From the NCBI RefSeq assembly GCF_051857475.1, contig NZ_JBPZGZ010000004.1, forward strand, positions 310,001 through 374,000: a stretch of DNA of 64,000 nucleotides. The letters are read 5' to 3'. Below the pieces are notes generated by a model. That model worked only from the letters and a program-made list of their open reading frames with translations, was not told the origin of the DNA and searched no databases. Positions 53,991 through 62,887 of this stretch are shown here, piece by piece (within the stretch, counting starts at the first letter, position 1; every line of letters starts with the position of its first letter). The stretch comes from Pelomonas sp051857475 (GTDB lineage Bacteria > Pseudomonadota > Gammaproteobacteria > Burkholderiales > Burkholderiaceae_C). A program made the translations under genes and the position numbers.

Positions 53991-55244
53991 TCAGGCCCGG
54001 CGGGGACCGACGCCGTTGCGGATTTGCCCAGGCAGCTCATCGGGCTGGGCGGGGCGCAGGGCGGCGGCGTCGTAGAACTCGTCGGGGCGCCAGCCGACGT
54101 CAACGGTCAGGGGCTCGGCGGGGTGGGCGGCGGCCCAGGCGGCGAGGATGTCGACCTGCTGGCCATTGAGCCGGCTGCCCTGGTCGAAGAAGGCTTCGCC
54201 CTTGAGCCGGCGGATCAGCTTGTCGGCCGTGACCGAGGGCGGCAGTTCCCAGCGGTTGTGCTCGCTGTAGAGGCGCGAGTGGATGCCCACGCCCAGGGAA
54301 TAGCCGAAGTCCTCGGCGCGGTCGGCGCTGAAGAGGTTGCTGACGACATGCACGCGGCCGTAGCGCACCCGCGGCGTGCGCTCCTTGCAGGCATGGAAAT
54401 GGTTGTGGTGCAGGGTCACGCGCAGCAGGCCTTCGTCGGTCGTCCTGCTGTCGCTGCTGCCGATCAGCATGGTCTTGTCATGGGCCTGGAAACGGCACCA
54501 GGACACGGTGACGAGGTCGCTGCCGTTGGTGATGTCCAGCAGGCCGTCGTGGTGCTGCACGCGCTGGCCGAGGCGGATGGGCTCGAGCCTGTCGGGCCGC
54601 TGGCCGTCGTCGAAATGGCAGTGGTCGACCCAGACGCGGTCGGCACCGCGCAGCGACACGTTGTCGTACTCCGAGTTCCACTCGCCATGCCCGTTGTCGC
54701 GCGGCTGCCATTCGGGGAAATAGTCGTAGGCGTCCGAGAAGCGCAGGTCGCGGATGACGATATTGCTGACCTTGTCCAGCAGGAAGCCGCCGCGATCGAA
54801 GCCGGCACCGGGCGCGACGCCGATCAGCGTCGTGTTGGACGGCAGGCGCACCTGGGCGACTTCGGCATGGCGCCGGGCCGAGTGCTTGCGGGCGTCTTCC
54901 AGCGCGCCCTTGGGATCGTCGCGACCCCAGGTGGCGGGATCAAACGCGCGGTCGAAGGCGTCGAAGCTGAAGCCCGGCTCCATGAAGGTCTCGGGGCCGG
55001 CGGGGCAGAGGTTGATGAAGCGGTGGACGCGGATGATCTTGGGCTTGTCGCCCAGGCGCAGGGCCGCGTCCAGGCCGGCGCGGTCGTGGACGTCGAAGAT
55101 GTGTTCGGGGATGGCCCTGGCGCCGCCGGTGGTGTTGCCAACGCCGGCCCAGCCGAGCGGGTTCTCCACGGGAGCATGCGGCGTGCTGGCGCAGCCGCCG
55201 AGTGCGGGCAGACCGGCGAGGGCGAGGACGTGGCGGCGTTTCAT
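53991..55244 (-). CDS. Pectate lyase, polysaccharide lyase family 1, lipoprotein
   Basis: 417 aa. A lipoprotein signal (ALAGLPALGGC, lipid-modified Cys18) places it on the outer or inner membrane, facing the periplasm or surface. The body is a PL1 right-handed beta-helix: WVDHCHF (calcium-site Asp region), TVSWCRFQAHDKTMLIG, LHHNHFHACKERTPRVRYGRVHVVSN with the catalytic Arg. Cleaves de-esterified homogalacturonan by beta-elimination. Start overlaps the pectinesterase stop (ATGA). The membrane anchoring differs from the freely secreted Pel enzymes of soft-rot bacteria. Confidence 0.92.
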   Translation of the reverse strand: MKRRHVLALAGLPALGGCASTPHAPVENPLGWAGVGNTTGGARAIPEHIFDVHDRAGLDAALRLGDKPKIIRVHRFINLCPAGPETFMEPGFSFDAFDRAFDPATWGRDDPKGALEDARKHSARRHAEVAQVRLPSNTTLIGVAPGAGFDRGGFLLDKVSNIVIRDLRFSDAYDYFPEWQPRDNGHGEWNSEYDNVSLRGADRVWVDHCHFDDGQRPDRLEPIRLGQRVQHHDGLLDITNGSDLVTVSWCRFQAHDKTMLIGSSDSRTTDEGLLRVTLHHNHFHACKERTPRVRYGRVHVVSNLFSADRAEDFGYSLGVGIHSRLYSEHNRWELPPSVTADKLIRRLKGEAFFDQGSRLNGQQVDILAAWAAAHPAEPLTVDVGWRPDEFYDAAALRPAQPDELPGQIRNGVGPRRA

Positions 55245-56326
55245 GGGCGGCTGTTGTTGAACTCGTTCAGGCGGTTGGTGGCCGCGTCGAAGGGGCGGCG
55301 CGAGGTGCTGGCCGACCAGGGGCCAACGTGTGCACCGATCTCGCTGTCGCGCACGACGGCGACGCCGTTGGGACTCGTGCCGGCGATCCAGGTACCGGCC
55401 TTGACGCCGGCATCCCAGGCGCGGCCGATCGAAGTGCCCCCGGGCGCGATGCCGGGCTCGCCGACGATTCGGCTGTGTGTGACCAGGAAGCCCTGGGTCA
55501 CGTCTGGCGCCGTGCTGGGCGCCAGCATGATGCCGCCGTGGCCGGGCGTGCGCCGGTTGGCCCGCGTGAGGATGGTGCTGTGCTCGATGACGAGGACGGC
55601 ATTGCCGAAGATGAAGTCCACGTCGCCGGCGATGAGGCTGTGGCGGATCAGCTGCCGGGCCGGCTTGTCGGGCGCCGCACGCTTGGCGAACAGCGTGTCC
55701 TGGTGGCCGAGCAGGCGCACATTGTCGAGCTGGATGCGGTCGCCGGAGAGGGTGAGCGCCACGGCCTGGGCGCCCCCGCTTTCACCCGCGCCGGGTGGGT
55801 AGGTCTCGCCGAGGCGCACGCCGTCCATGGTGTCGTTGGCGATGGTCAGCGAGATCAGCTGCACGTCATTGCTCTGTACCAGCATCGTCGTGCTGCCACT
55901 GGTGCCGATGGTGGTCTTGCCCAGCTCGGGAATGCAGGGGTGGGCAGCCTCGTTTTCACCTTTGGGCTTGCCGGCAAAGCGGTTGTCCACCAGCACGACG
56001 GCGGCGGCGTCCCGTGGCGAGCCGATCAGCGCGAGGGGCGCCTTGTCCTTGATGCACAGCGGCCCGCGGTAAGTGCCCGGCTGGATGTGGATGACCCAGC
56101 GCTTGTTGCCGTTCGCGGGCACCTTGTCGATGGCGGCCTGCACCGACTCGCCTGGCTTGACGATGAAGTCCGGTGAGGCGGCTGACAGGTCGGCCAGAGG
56201 CGCGGGCTTCCAGTCGCCGAGATAGGCCGCCGTCGTGTGCGCGGCCGCCTGCTCAGGCGTCAGCTGCGGGCGCTGGGCTTGCGCCGACATCGCCAGACAG
56301 GCCAGGGCCAGCGCCAACAGCTTCAC
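55241..56326 (-). CDS. Pectinesterase, carbohydrate esterase family 8
   Basis: 361 aa, GTG start at 56326 overlapping the ogl stop. Sec signal peptide (LALALACLAMSAQA). CE8 beta-helix motifs: GHQDTLF, GDVDFIFGNA with catalytic Asp, and GRAWDAG with the conserved Arg. Removes methyl esters from pectin to give substrate for pectate lyase. Periplasmic or secreted. Confidence 0.93.
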   Translation of the reverse strand: MKLLALALACLAMSAQAQRPQLTPEQAAAHTTAAYLGDWKPAPLADLSAASPDFIVKPGESVQAAIDKVPANGNKRWVIHIQPGTYRGPLCIKDKAPLALIGSPRDAAAVVLVDNRFAGKPKGENEAAHPCIPELGKTTIGTSGSTTMLVQSNDVQLISLTIANDTMDGVRLGETYPPGAGESGGAQAVALTLSGDRIQLDNVRLLGHQDTLFAKRAAPDKPARQLIRHSLIAGDVDFIFGNAVLVIEHSTILTRANRRTPGHGGIMLAPSTAPDVTQGFLVTHSRIVGEPGIAPGGTSIGRAWDAGVKAGTWIAGTSPNGVAVVRDSEIGAHVGPWSASTSRRPFDAATNRLNEFNNSRP

Positions 56327-57489
56327 AGGTCAGCCAGGTAGAGGGCGGGCTCGACGCCGTTCGCGCGCTCCTTGTCGCAGCTGAACAGCACCTGCTTCTC
56401 GTCCGGCGTGAAGCTGGGGTGGGGGTGGGTGACCTGGCGGCTGTCCTTGTAGACGTCCCAGCCGCTGTCGTGGCGGGCGATGGGGCGGGTCTTGCCGGCC
56501 TTCAGGTCGAAGAGATGCAGATAGGGGTCGCCCACCAGCATCTCGTTGCTGGCGTCGCCACTGCTGGCCTTGCCGCAGCCGTCGCCGACGATGAGGGTGC
56601 CGTCATGGTTGCTCATCAGGTGCGAGCACTGCGGCATGGCGGTCAGCAGCTTGTTCTCCAGCGTCACCGGGTCCAGGCTGTAGATCCAGCGCTCGGGCGA
56701 TTTCTCGTTGTAAGACACATAGATCATGGCGCTGCCGTCCGGCACCCAGAACTCATGGGTGCAGCTCTCGCCGTCGCTGTGCTCCTTGCCGCAGCGGCGA
56801 TTGCTGCCGTCCTCGTCGATGAACCACATGCGGGCGTCGATGAGGTCGTGCGGGCCCTCATGACAGTAGGCGACCGTGTTGTCGTCAAAGGGCCGGTACT
56901 GCGGGTGGCCCAGCCAGCCGCGCTGCTCGAGGATCACCGTGCGCTGGCCCGTGGCCAGGTCCACGCTGAAGAGCCGGCACAGCGGCTTCTTGTGGAACAT
57001 CTCGTTGAACTTCTGCCAGGTGTTCAGCGGGAACCAGTCGGCGGCGGCGATCTCGATGCCGACCATCTTGGTGCAGGCGCTGTTGGCCACCCAGGTGCCA
57101 TAGCCCACCCAGCCGTCGGGCACGACGTAGGCGACTTGCTCTTGTAGCGTCGCCAGTTCCAGGCGGATCAGGTTGCGGTCGCCGCGCACGAAGTAGACGA
57201 AGCGATCGTCCGGACTCATGAAGGCGCCGAACGTGTTCTCGCGCGCACCGTCGGTCAGTTGGATGGCCGTCTGCGAGGGCAGGTCCAGCAGGTGCAGATT
57301 CCAGTTCGGGCTGGGCTGGGGGCCGAACTCGCCGCCGAACATCAGTTTGGAGCCGTCATTCGTGAAGCACTTTTGATAGAAGTAGTTGCGATGGCAGGTG
57401 ACATCGGGCGGCGTCAGGCGTGTGACGCGTGCACCCGTGTCGGGGTCCTCGTGCGTGACGAACTGGAATTTGCGTTCGGTGGACTTCAT
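56323..57489 (-). CDS. ogl: Oligogalacturonate lyase, polysaccharide lyase family 22
   Basis: 388 aa, no signal peptide, cytoplasmic. Seven-bladed beta-propeller; the N-terminus VTRLTPPDVTCHRNYFYQKCFTNDGSKLMFGG matches the family. His residues CSHLMSNHDGTLI and DGESCTHEFWVPDGSAM fit the manganese-binding site. Splits unsaturated digalacturonate to two molecules of 5-keto-4-deoxyuronate. ATG directly follows the togB stop codon. Confidence 0.94.
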   Translation of the reverse strand: MKSTERKFQFVTHEDPDTGARVTRLTPPDVTCHRNYFYQKCFTNDGSKLMFGGEFGPQPSPNWNLHLLDLPSQTAIQLTDGARENTFGAFMSPDDRFVYFVRGDRNLIRLELATLQEQVAYVVPDGWVGYGTWVANSACTKMVGIEIAAADWFPLNTWQKFNEMFHKKPLCRLFSVDLATGQRTVILEQRGWLGHPQYRPFDDNTVAYCHEGPHDLIDARMWFIDEDGSNRRCGKEHSDGESCTHEFWVPDGSAMIYVSYNEKSPERWIYSLDPVTLENKLLTAMPQCSHLMSNHDGTLIVGDGCGKASSGDASNEMLVGDPYLHLFDLKAGKTRPIARHDSGWDVYKDSRQVTHPHPSFTPDEKQVLFSCDKERANGVEPALYLADL

Positions 57490-58775
57490 CTAGTGGATCC
57501 TCTGCAGCAGGGCATTGCCCTCTTCGACGAGGCGGCGCGCGGCCTCGGCATCGGTGGTCTTGTTGTAGGCGACGGTCTCGAAGACCTCGCGCATGAATTT
57601 CTGGAAGCGGGCGTGCTCGAACAGCGGCGCGGGGCGGATCAGCCGGCCGGCATCGCGCTGGGCCTGGATCTGGTCGTGGGCGGCGAGTTCCAGCGGCGGC
57701 AGGCCGCCGGCTTTCTGCAGTTCTGCGAGTGCGTTCTTCGCGCTGGGCAGGCCGCGCGTGCGGCCGAGGATGCGCGCGGCCTCGGTATCGGTCAGCAGGA
57801 AGTTCATCAGCTTGGCCGCCAGCTCGGGCTGCTTGCAGTTGCGGCCGATGGTGTACATGACCGTGGGCCGGCCGAAGAGGCCGCTTTCCTTGCTGCCCGG
57901 CAGCGTCGGGAAGGCGCCCAGGGCCAGCTTCTCGCCCGGCGCCAGTGTCGAGCCGCGCAGGCCGATGACGGAGTCCCAGGTGTAGTTGCCCGCCCAGCGG
58001 CCAGCCACCCAGTCGGGTTGCTGCTCGGTCGGCTTCTCGGCGCCGCCCAGCGACGCGCGCAGCGGCAGCGGGGTGGCGACATGGCTGTCGACGACGCGCT
58101 TGTAGGTCTGCACCCATTCCAGGGCTGCGGCCTGGCTCATGGCCACATGCGGTCTGGCCGGGTCGACGAAAGGCGTGCCGTGCTTCTGCTGGATGAAGCT
58201 TTGCGACAGCAGGATCATGTCGTAGAGCTCGCCGTCCAGCGGGTAGGCGTTGTCGCCCAGCTTGGCGCGGAAGGCCGGGCCGGTGGCGAAGAGCTCGTCC
58301 CAGGTCTCGGGCAACTTGACGCCGGCACGGCCGAAGGCGGTCTGGTTCCACAGGAAGACGCGGGCGCTGAAGGACGTGGGCAGGGCGTTGAGCTTGCCCT
58401 GCACGCGGCCGTAGGCGAGGTCGTCTTCAGTGAATTGATCAAGAGCCAGGTCCTTGGTCAGCCCGTTCAGGTCGGTGAAGCCATTGCCGCGCTTGCTGAA
58501 CATGGCCAGCCAGGCCCAGTTGATCTGCATCACGTCGGGTTCGGAGCGGCCGGCGATCTGGGTGGTCAGCCGCTCCAGATAGCCGTTGAAGCCCATGTAC
58601 TCGGCCTTCACGCGCACGCCGTGGCGTTGCTCGAAGACCTTGAGTGCCGCCAGCGTGGACTGGTGGCGGCTGGCACCGCCCCACCAGGCGAAGCGCAGCA
58701 CGGGGCGCTCCTGCGCGTGAACGAAAGGCGCAGCCAGAGCGGCGCCGCTGGCGATGATGAGGCGGCGGCTGATGC

Positions 58776-58779
<4 letters not shown>
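57490..58779 (-). CDS. togB: Oligogalacturonide ABC transporter, substrate-binding protein
   Basis: 429 aa. A signal peptide (MSISRRLIIASGAALAAPFVHA) precedes a family-1 sugar-binding protein. The region RFAWWGGASRHQSTLAALKVFEQ and GYLERLTTQIAGRSEPDVMQINWAWLAMFSKRG is characteristic of TogB. Captures short oligogalacturonides in the periplasm. The start overlaps togA by 4 nt. Confidence 0.9.
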
Positions 58780-59882
<1,103 letters not shown>

Positions 59883-59885
59883 GGA

Positions 59886-60758
59886 TCAGCCCTTGACGCC
59901 ACTGCTGGTGGCGCCCTCGATGAAGTGTTTCTGTGCCGCGAAGAACACCGCGACGGACGGGATCAGCGCGACGACCGAGATCGCGATGACATTGGCCCAC
60001 TCGACCTCCTCGGTCGCACCGATGCTCATCTTCAGCGCCAGGCTTACCGGGTATTTCTCGACCGAGGCGAGGTAAATCAGCGGGCCCATGAAGTCGTTCA
60101 TGGTCCAGATGAACTGGAAGACGACGACGCTGATGATGGCCGGCTTGAGCAGCGGCACGATGATGTGCCAGAGCAGCTGCAGCGCGTTGCAGCCGTCGAT
60201 CAGCGCGGCCTCTTCCATGTCGCGCGGGATGCCGCGCAGGAACTGCACCAGCATGAAGACGAAGAAGGTGTCGGTGGCGAAAGCCGAGGGCACGATCAGC
60301 GGCAGATAGCTGTCCAGCCAGCCCAGTTCGCGGAACACCAGGTACTGCGGCAGGCGCAGCACGATGAGCGGCAGCATCATGGTGCCGACCATGATGCTGA
60401 ACAGGATCTTCTTGCCCCAGAACTCGAAGCGCGCGAAGGCATAGGCCACCAGCACGCAGGAGATCACCGTGACGATGATGCGCGGGATGGTGATCAGAAA
60501 GCTGTTCAGGAAATAGGTCGCGAAGGTGTACTCGGTGCTGGTCTTCCAGCCCTTGGCGTAGGCGTCGAAGGAGAACTTGCTGGGCCAGAAGCCGGCCGAC
60601 GTGAAGATCTCGCTGTTGCTCTTGAAGGAGGCGCCGATCAGCCACAGCAGCGGATACAACATGACGACGGCCGTGGCCGCCAGCAGCAGATAGCGCAGCC
60701 AGGGCGTCTTGCCATCGTCGCCGACGGCGCGTTCATTGATCTCTGCGGCGGCGCTCAT
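59886..60758 (-). CDS. togN: Oligogalacturonide ABC transporter permease TogN
   Basis: 290 aa, ATG at 60758. Six transmembrane helices, with the MalG-type EAA loop EEAALIDGCNALQLLWHIIVPLLKP. The N-terminal 20 residues are cytoplasmic. Start overlaps the TogM stop by 4 nt. The C-terminal FFAAQKHFIEGATSSGVKG is typical of this permease family. Confidence 0.91.
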   Translation of the reverse strand: MSAAAEINERAVGDDGKTPWLRYLLLAATAVVMLYPLLWLIGASFKSNSEIFTSAGFWPSKFSFDAYAKGWKTSTEYTFATYFLNSFLITIPRIIVTVISCVLVAYAFARFEFWGKKILFSIMVGTMMLPLIVLRLPQYLVFRELGWLDSYLPLIVPSAFATDTFFVFMLVQFLRGIPRDMEEAALIDGCNALQLLWHIIVPLLKPAIISVVVFQFIWTMNDFMGPLIYLASVEKYPVSLALKMSIGATEEVEWANVIAISVVALIPSVAVFFAAQKHFIEGATSSGVKG

Positions 60759-61642
60759 TTCTTGATGTCCTTTTCGCCGGCGTAGAAGACCCAGTACTTG
60801 CTGCTCCAGAAGGAGATGGCAGCCAGGCCGGCGACCAAGGCGAACAGCACCCAGCTCAGCGCCGCGCCATAGCCCAGGTTGAAGAAGCGGAAGCTCTGGT
60901 CGTAGATGTACAGCGCCAGCACGTAGGTGGAGTGCAGGGGGCCGCCTTCGGTGATCAGATAGGGCCCGTTGAACTCCTGGAAGGCGTGGACCATCTGCAT
61001 GATCATGTTGAAGAAGATGACCGGCGTGATGAGGGGCACGGTGATCTTCCAGAACTGCTGGTTGACGCTGGCGCCGTCGATCTCGGCGGCCTCGTACAGC
61101 GACTTGGGCACGTTCTGCAGCGCGGCCAGGAAGATGACGCAGGCTGAGCCGAACTGCCAGGTGAAGAGCAGCACGATGGTCCACATCGAGTAGTGTTCGT
61201 CGGCCAGCCACGGGATGGGTTCGAAGCCCAGTTTGCCCAGGATGATGTTGACCAGGCCGTACTTGGCGAACACGAAGCGCCACAGCACCGCCACCGCAAT
61301 CGAGCCGCCCAGGATGGACGGGATGTAGAAGGCCGCGCGGAAGGCGTTAATGCCCTTGAGGCGGAAGTTCAGCACCTGGGCGACGACGAGGGCAAAGCCG
61401 ACGCGCAGCGGCACGGCCAGGATCGCGAAGGTCAGCGTCACGCCGAGGGATTTGCGGAACAGCGGGTCGCCGGTCAGCATCTCCTCGTAGTTGCGCAGGC
61501 CGATCCACTCGGGGGGATCGATGAGGTCGTACTGCGTGAAGCTGAGCGCAAAGCTCATCACGAAGGGGAAGAGCTTGAACAGCAGCACGCCCAGCACGAA
61601 TGGCAGGACGAACATGAAGCCCAGCTTTTTGTTCTCGTACAT
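60755..61642 (-). CDS. togM: Oligogalacturonide ABC transporter permease TogM
   Basis: 295 aa. MalF-type permease with six helices and the EAA loop YEAAEIDGASVNQQFWKITVPLITP. The region FRAAFYIPSILGGSIAVAVLWRFVF is conserved in TogM proteins. It follows kduD by 60 nt, in which a strong hairpin lies. Confidence 0.91.
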   Translation of the reverse strand: MYENKKLGFMFVLPFVLGVLLFKLFPFVMSFALSFTQYDLIDPPEWIGLRNYEEMLTGDPLFRKSLGVTLTFAILAVPLRVGFALVVAQVLNFRLKGINAFRAAFYIPSILGGSIAVAVLWRFVFAKYGLVNIILGKLGFEPIPWLADEHYSMWTIVLLFTWQFGSACVIFLAALQNVPKSLYEAAEIDGASVNQQFWKITVPLITPVIFFNMIMQMVHAFQEFNGPYLITEGGPLHSTYVLALYIYDQSFRFFNLGYGAALSWVLFALVAGLAAISFWSSKYWVFYAGEKDIKK

Positions 61643-61668
61643 CGCCCGGTGTCTCCGTCCGCGGCTTG

Positions 61669-61688
61669 GGCCCGCATTCTTGCGGGCC
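61669..61688 (-). other. Hairpin between kduD and togM
   Basis: Perfect 7-bp stem, arms GGCCCGC and GCGGGCC with loop ATTCTT, in the 60-nt intergenic space. No T-run on the transcribed strand. Probably an mRNA-processing or stability element that separates kduD dosage from the transporter. Confidence 0.55.
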
Positions 61689-61702
61689 TTGTTCTTGTCG
61701 GC

Positions 61703-62464
61703 TCAGCGTGCCAGCCAGCCGCCGTCGACGGCGAGTGTGTAGCCGTTGACGTAGTCCGAAGCCGTCGACGCCAGGAACACGACCGGACCGGCCAGGTCCT
61801 CGGGCTTGCCCCAGCGCGCGGCCGGGATGCGTTCGAGGATGGCGCTGTTGCGCTGTTCGTCGGCGCGCAGGGCGGCGGTGTTGTTGGTGGCCATATAGCC
61901 CGGGGCTATGGCATTCACATTGATGCCGTGCTGGGCCCATTCATTGGCCATCAGCCGCGTGATGCCCATGACGCCGCTCTTGCTGGCGGTGTAGGAAGGC
62001 ACGCGGATGCCGCCCTGGAAGCTCAGCATGGACGCGATATTGATGATCTTGCCGCCGGTCCCCTGAGCCATGTACTGCTTGGCCACAGCCTGGGACAGGA
62101 AGAACACCGACTTCAGGTTCAGGTCCATCACGTCGTCCCAGTCGGCCTCGGAGAACTTGATGGCGTCCTCGCGGCGGATGATGCCGGCGTTGTTGACGAG
62201 GATGTGCACGGCGCCGTTCAGCGCCTTGGCCTGGGCCACCAGGCCGGCGATGCAGCTGACATCGCCCAGGTTGGCGCGCAGATCCAGGAAGCGCCGGCCC
62301 AGGGCCTCGACGCCGGCCTTGGTCTCGTCGGGCTCGGAGACGTTGACGCCGACGATGTCGGCCCCCGCCTGTGCGAGCGCCAGTGCCATGCCCTGGCCCA
62401 GTCCGGTGTTGCAGCCCGTGACGATGGCCGTCTTGCCGGCCAGGTTGAAATTGTTGAGCACCAT
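61703..62464 (-). CDS. kduD: 2-dehydro-3-deoxy-D-gluconate 5-dehydrogenase
   Basis: 253 aa from the ATG at 62464, the usual KduD length. SDR motifs: VTGCNTGLGQGMALALAQAGADIVG, NNAGIIRREDAIKFSE, catalytic Ser in NIASMLSFQGGIRVPSYTASK with YxxxK, and VNAIAPGYMATNNTAALRAD. Reduces 2,5-diketo-3-deoxygluconate to 2-keto-3-deoxygluconate, the KdgR inducer. First gene of the pectin series; two KdgR-like sites lie upstream. The in-frame extension to 62548 overlaps one operator and lacks homology. Confidence 0.93.
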   Translation of the reverse strand: MVLNNFNLAGKTAIVTGCNTGLGQGMALALAQAGADIVGVNVSEPDETKAGVEALGRRFLDLRANLGDVSCIAGLVAQAKALNGAVHILVNNAGIIRREDAIKFSEADWDDVMDLNLKSVFFLSQAVAKQYMAQGTGGKIINIASMLSFQGGIRVPSYTASKSGVMGITRLMANEWAQHGINVNAIAPGYMATNNTAALRADEQRNSAILERIPAARWGKPEDLAGPVVFLASTASDYVNGYTLAVDGGWLAR

Positions 62465-62517
62465 AAGTTCTTGTGTCCGATCTGCGCAGAGGGTCGTGGG
62501 CAGGCGGTTCAGTTTGT

Positions 62518-62532
62518 TGAAACGCGGTTCCA
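62518..62532. promoter_or_regulatory. Predicted KdgR operator proximal to kduD
   Basis: TGAAACGCGGTTCCA, differing from the element before the RpiB-like isomerase at one of fifteen positions. Its near edge is 54 bp upstream of the kduD start; centre-to-centre distance to the distal copy is 78 bp. Confidence 0.72.
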
Positions 62533-62595
62533 CTTTTGCCGATGCCACGACTTTAGGCAGGCCGGAAGTGTTGCGGAATCATGGTTTCTAATTAG

Positions 62596-62610
62596 TGAAC
62601 CAGTGTTCCG
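62596..62610. promoter_or_regulatory. Predicted KdgR operator distal to kduD
   Basis: TGAACCAGTGTTCCG followed by ATTTTTG; the 22-bp stretch from 62596 matches the 24635 element at 17 positions without gaps. It lies 132 bp upstream of kduD and 278 bp upstream of the TonB receptor, in the A/T-rich promoter patch, so it could act on both. Confidence 0.65.
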
Positions 62611-62887
62611 ATTTTTGCATCTTCCCCCTATCATCGTTCACAAGCGAGACAAGAACGCACAACTTTGAGCGGTTGTTTCTTCACCGAAGAGGCACTGCCC
62701 GACCCTTTTTCACCTCGCTGCGGCGGCTTTCAGCCATCGCGGTGACCGACCCGGCGCACGCACTGCAGCGTCTCCGGCCTTGGAAATCAACGGGTGCCCT
62801 GCGTGCGCCCGGGTTCAAAAAGCCTTGCATAACCCGAGAGCCATCGGCGCCAAGCGCGCTCAGATGGCCTGCACCAGGAGACATCCC

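Larger units (their letters stand above)
62465..62887. other. Divergent regulatory region between kduD and the TonB receptor
   Basis: 423 nt without a credible gene. It contains two KdgR-like palindromes (62518 and 62596), an A/T-rich patch around 62585-62640 where a promoter is likely, and GC-rich sequence from about 62700 on. CAGGAG precedes the receptor start. A short open frame on the minus strand at 62681-62923 has no supporting feature. Confidence 0.8.
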
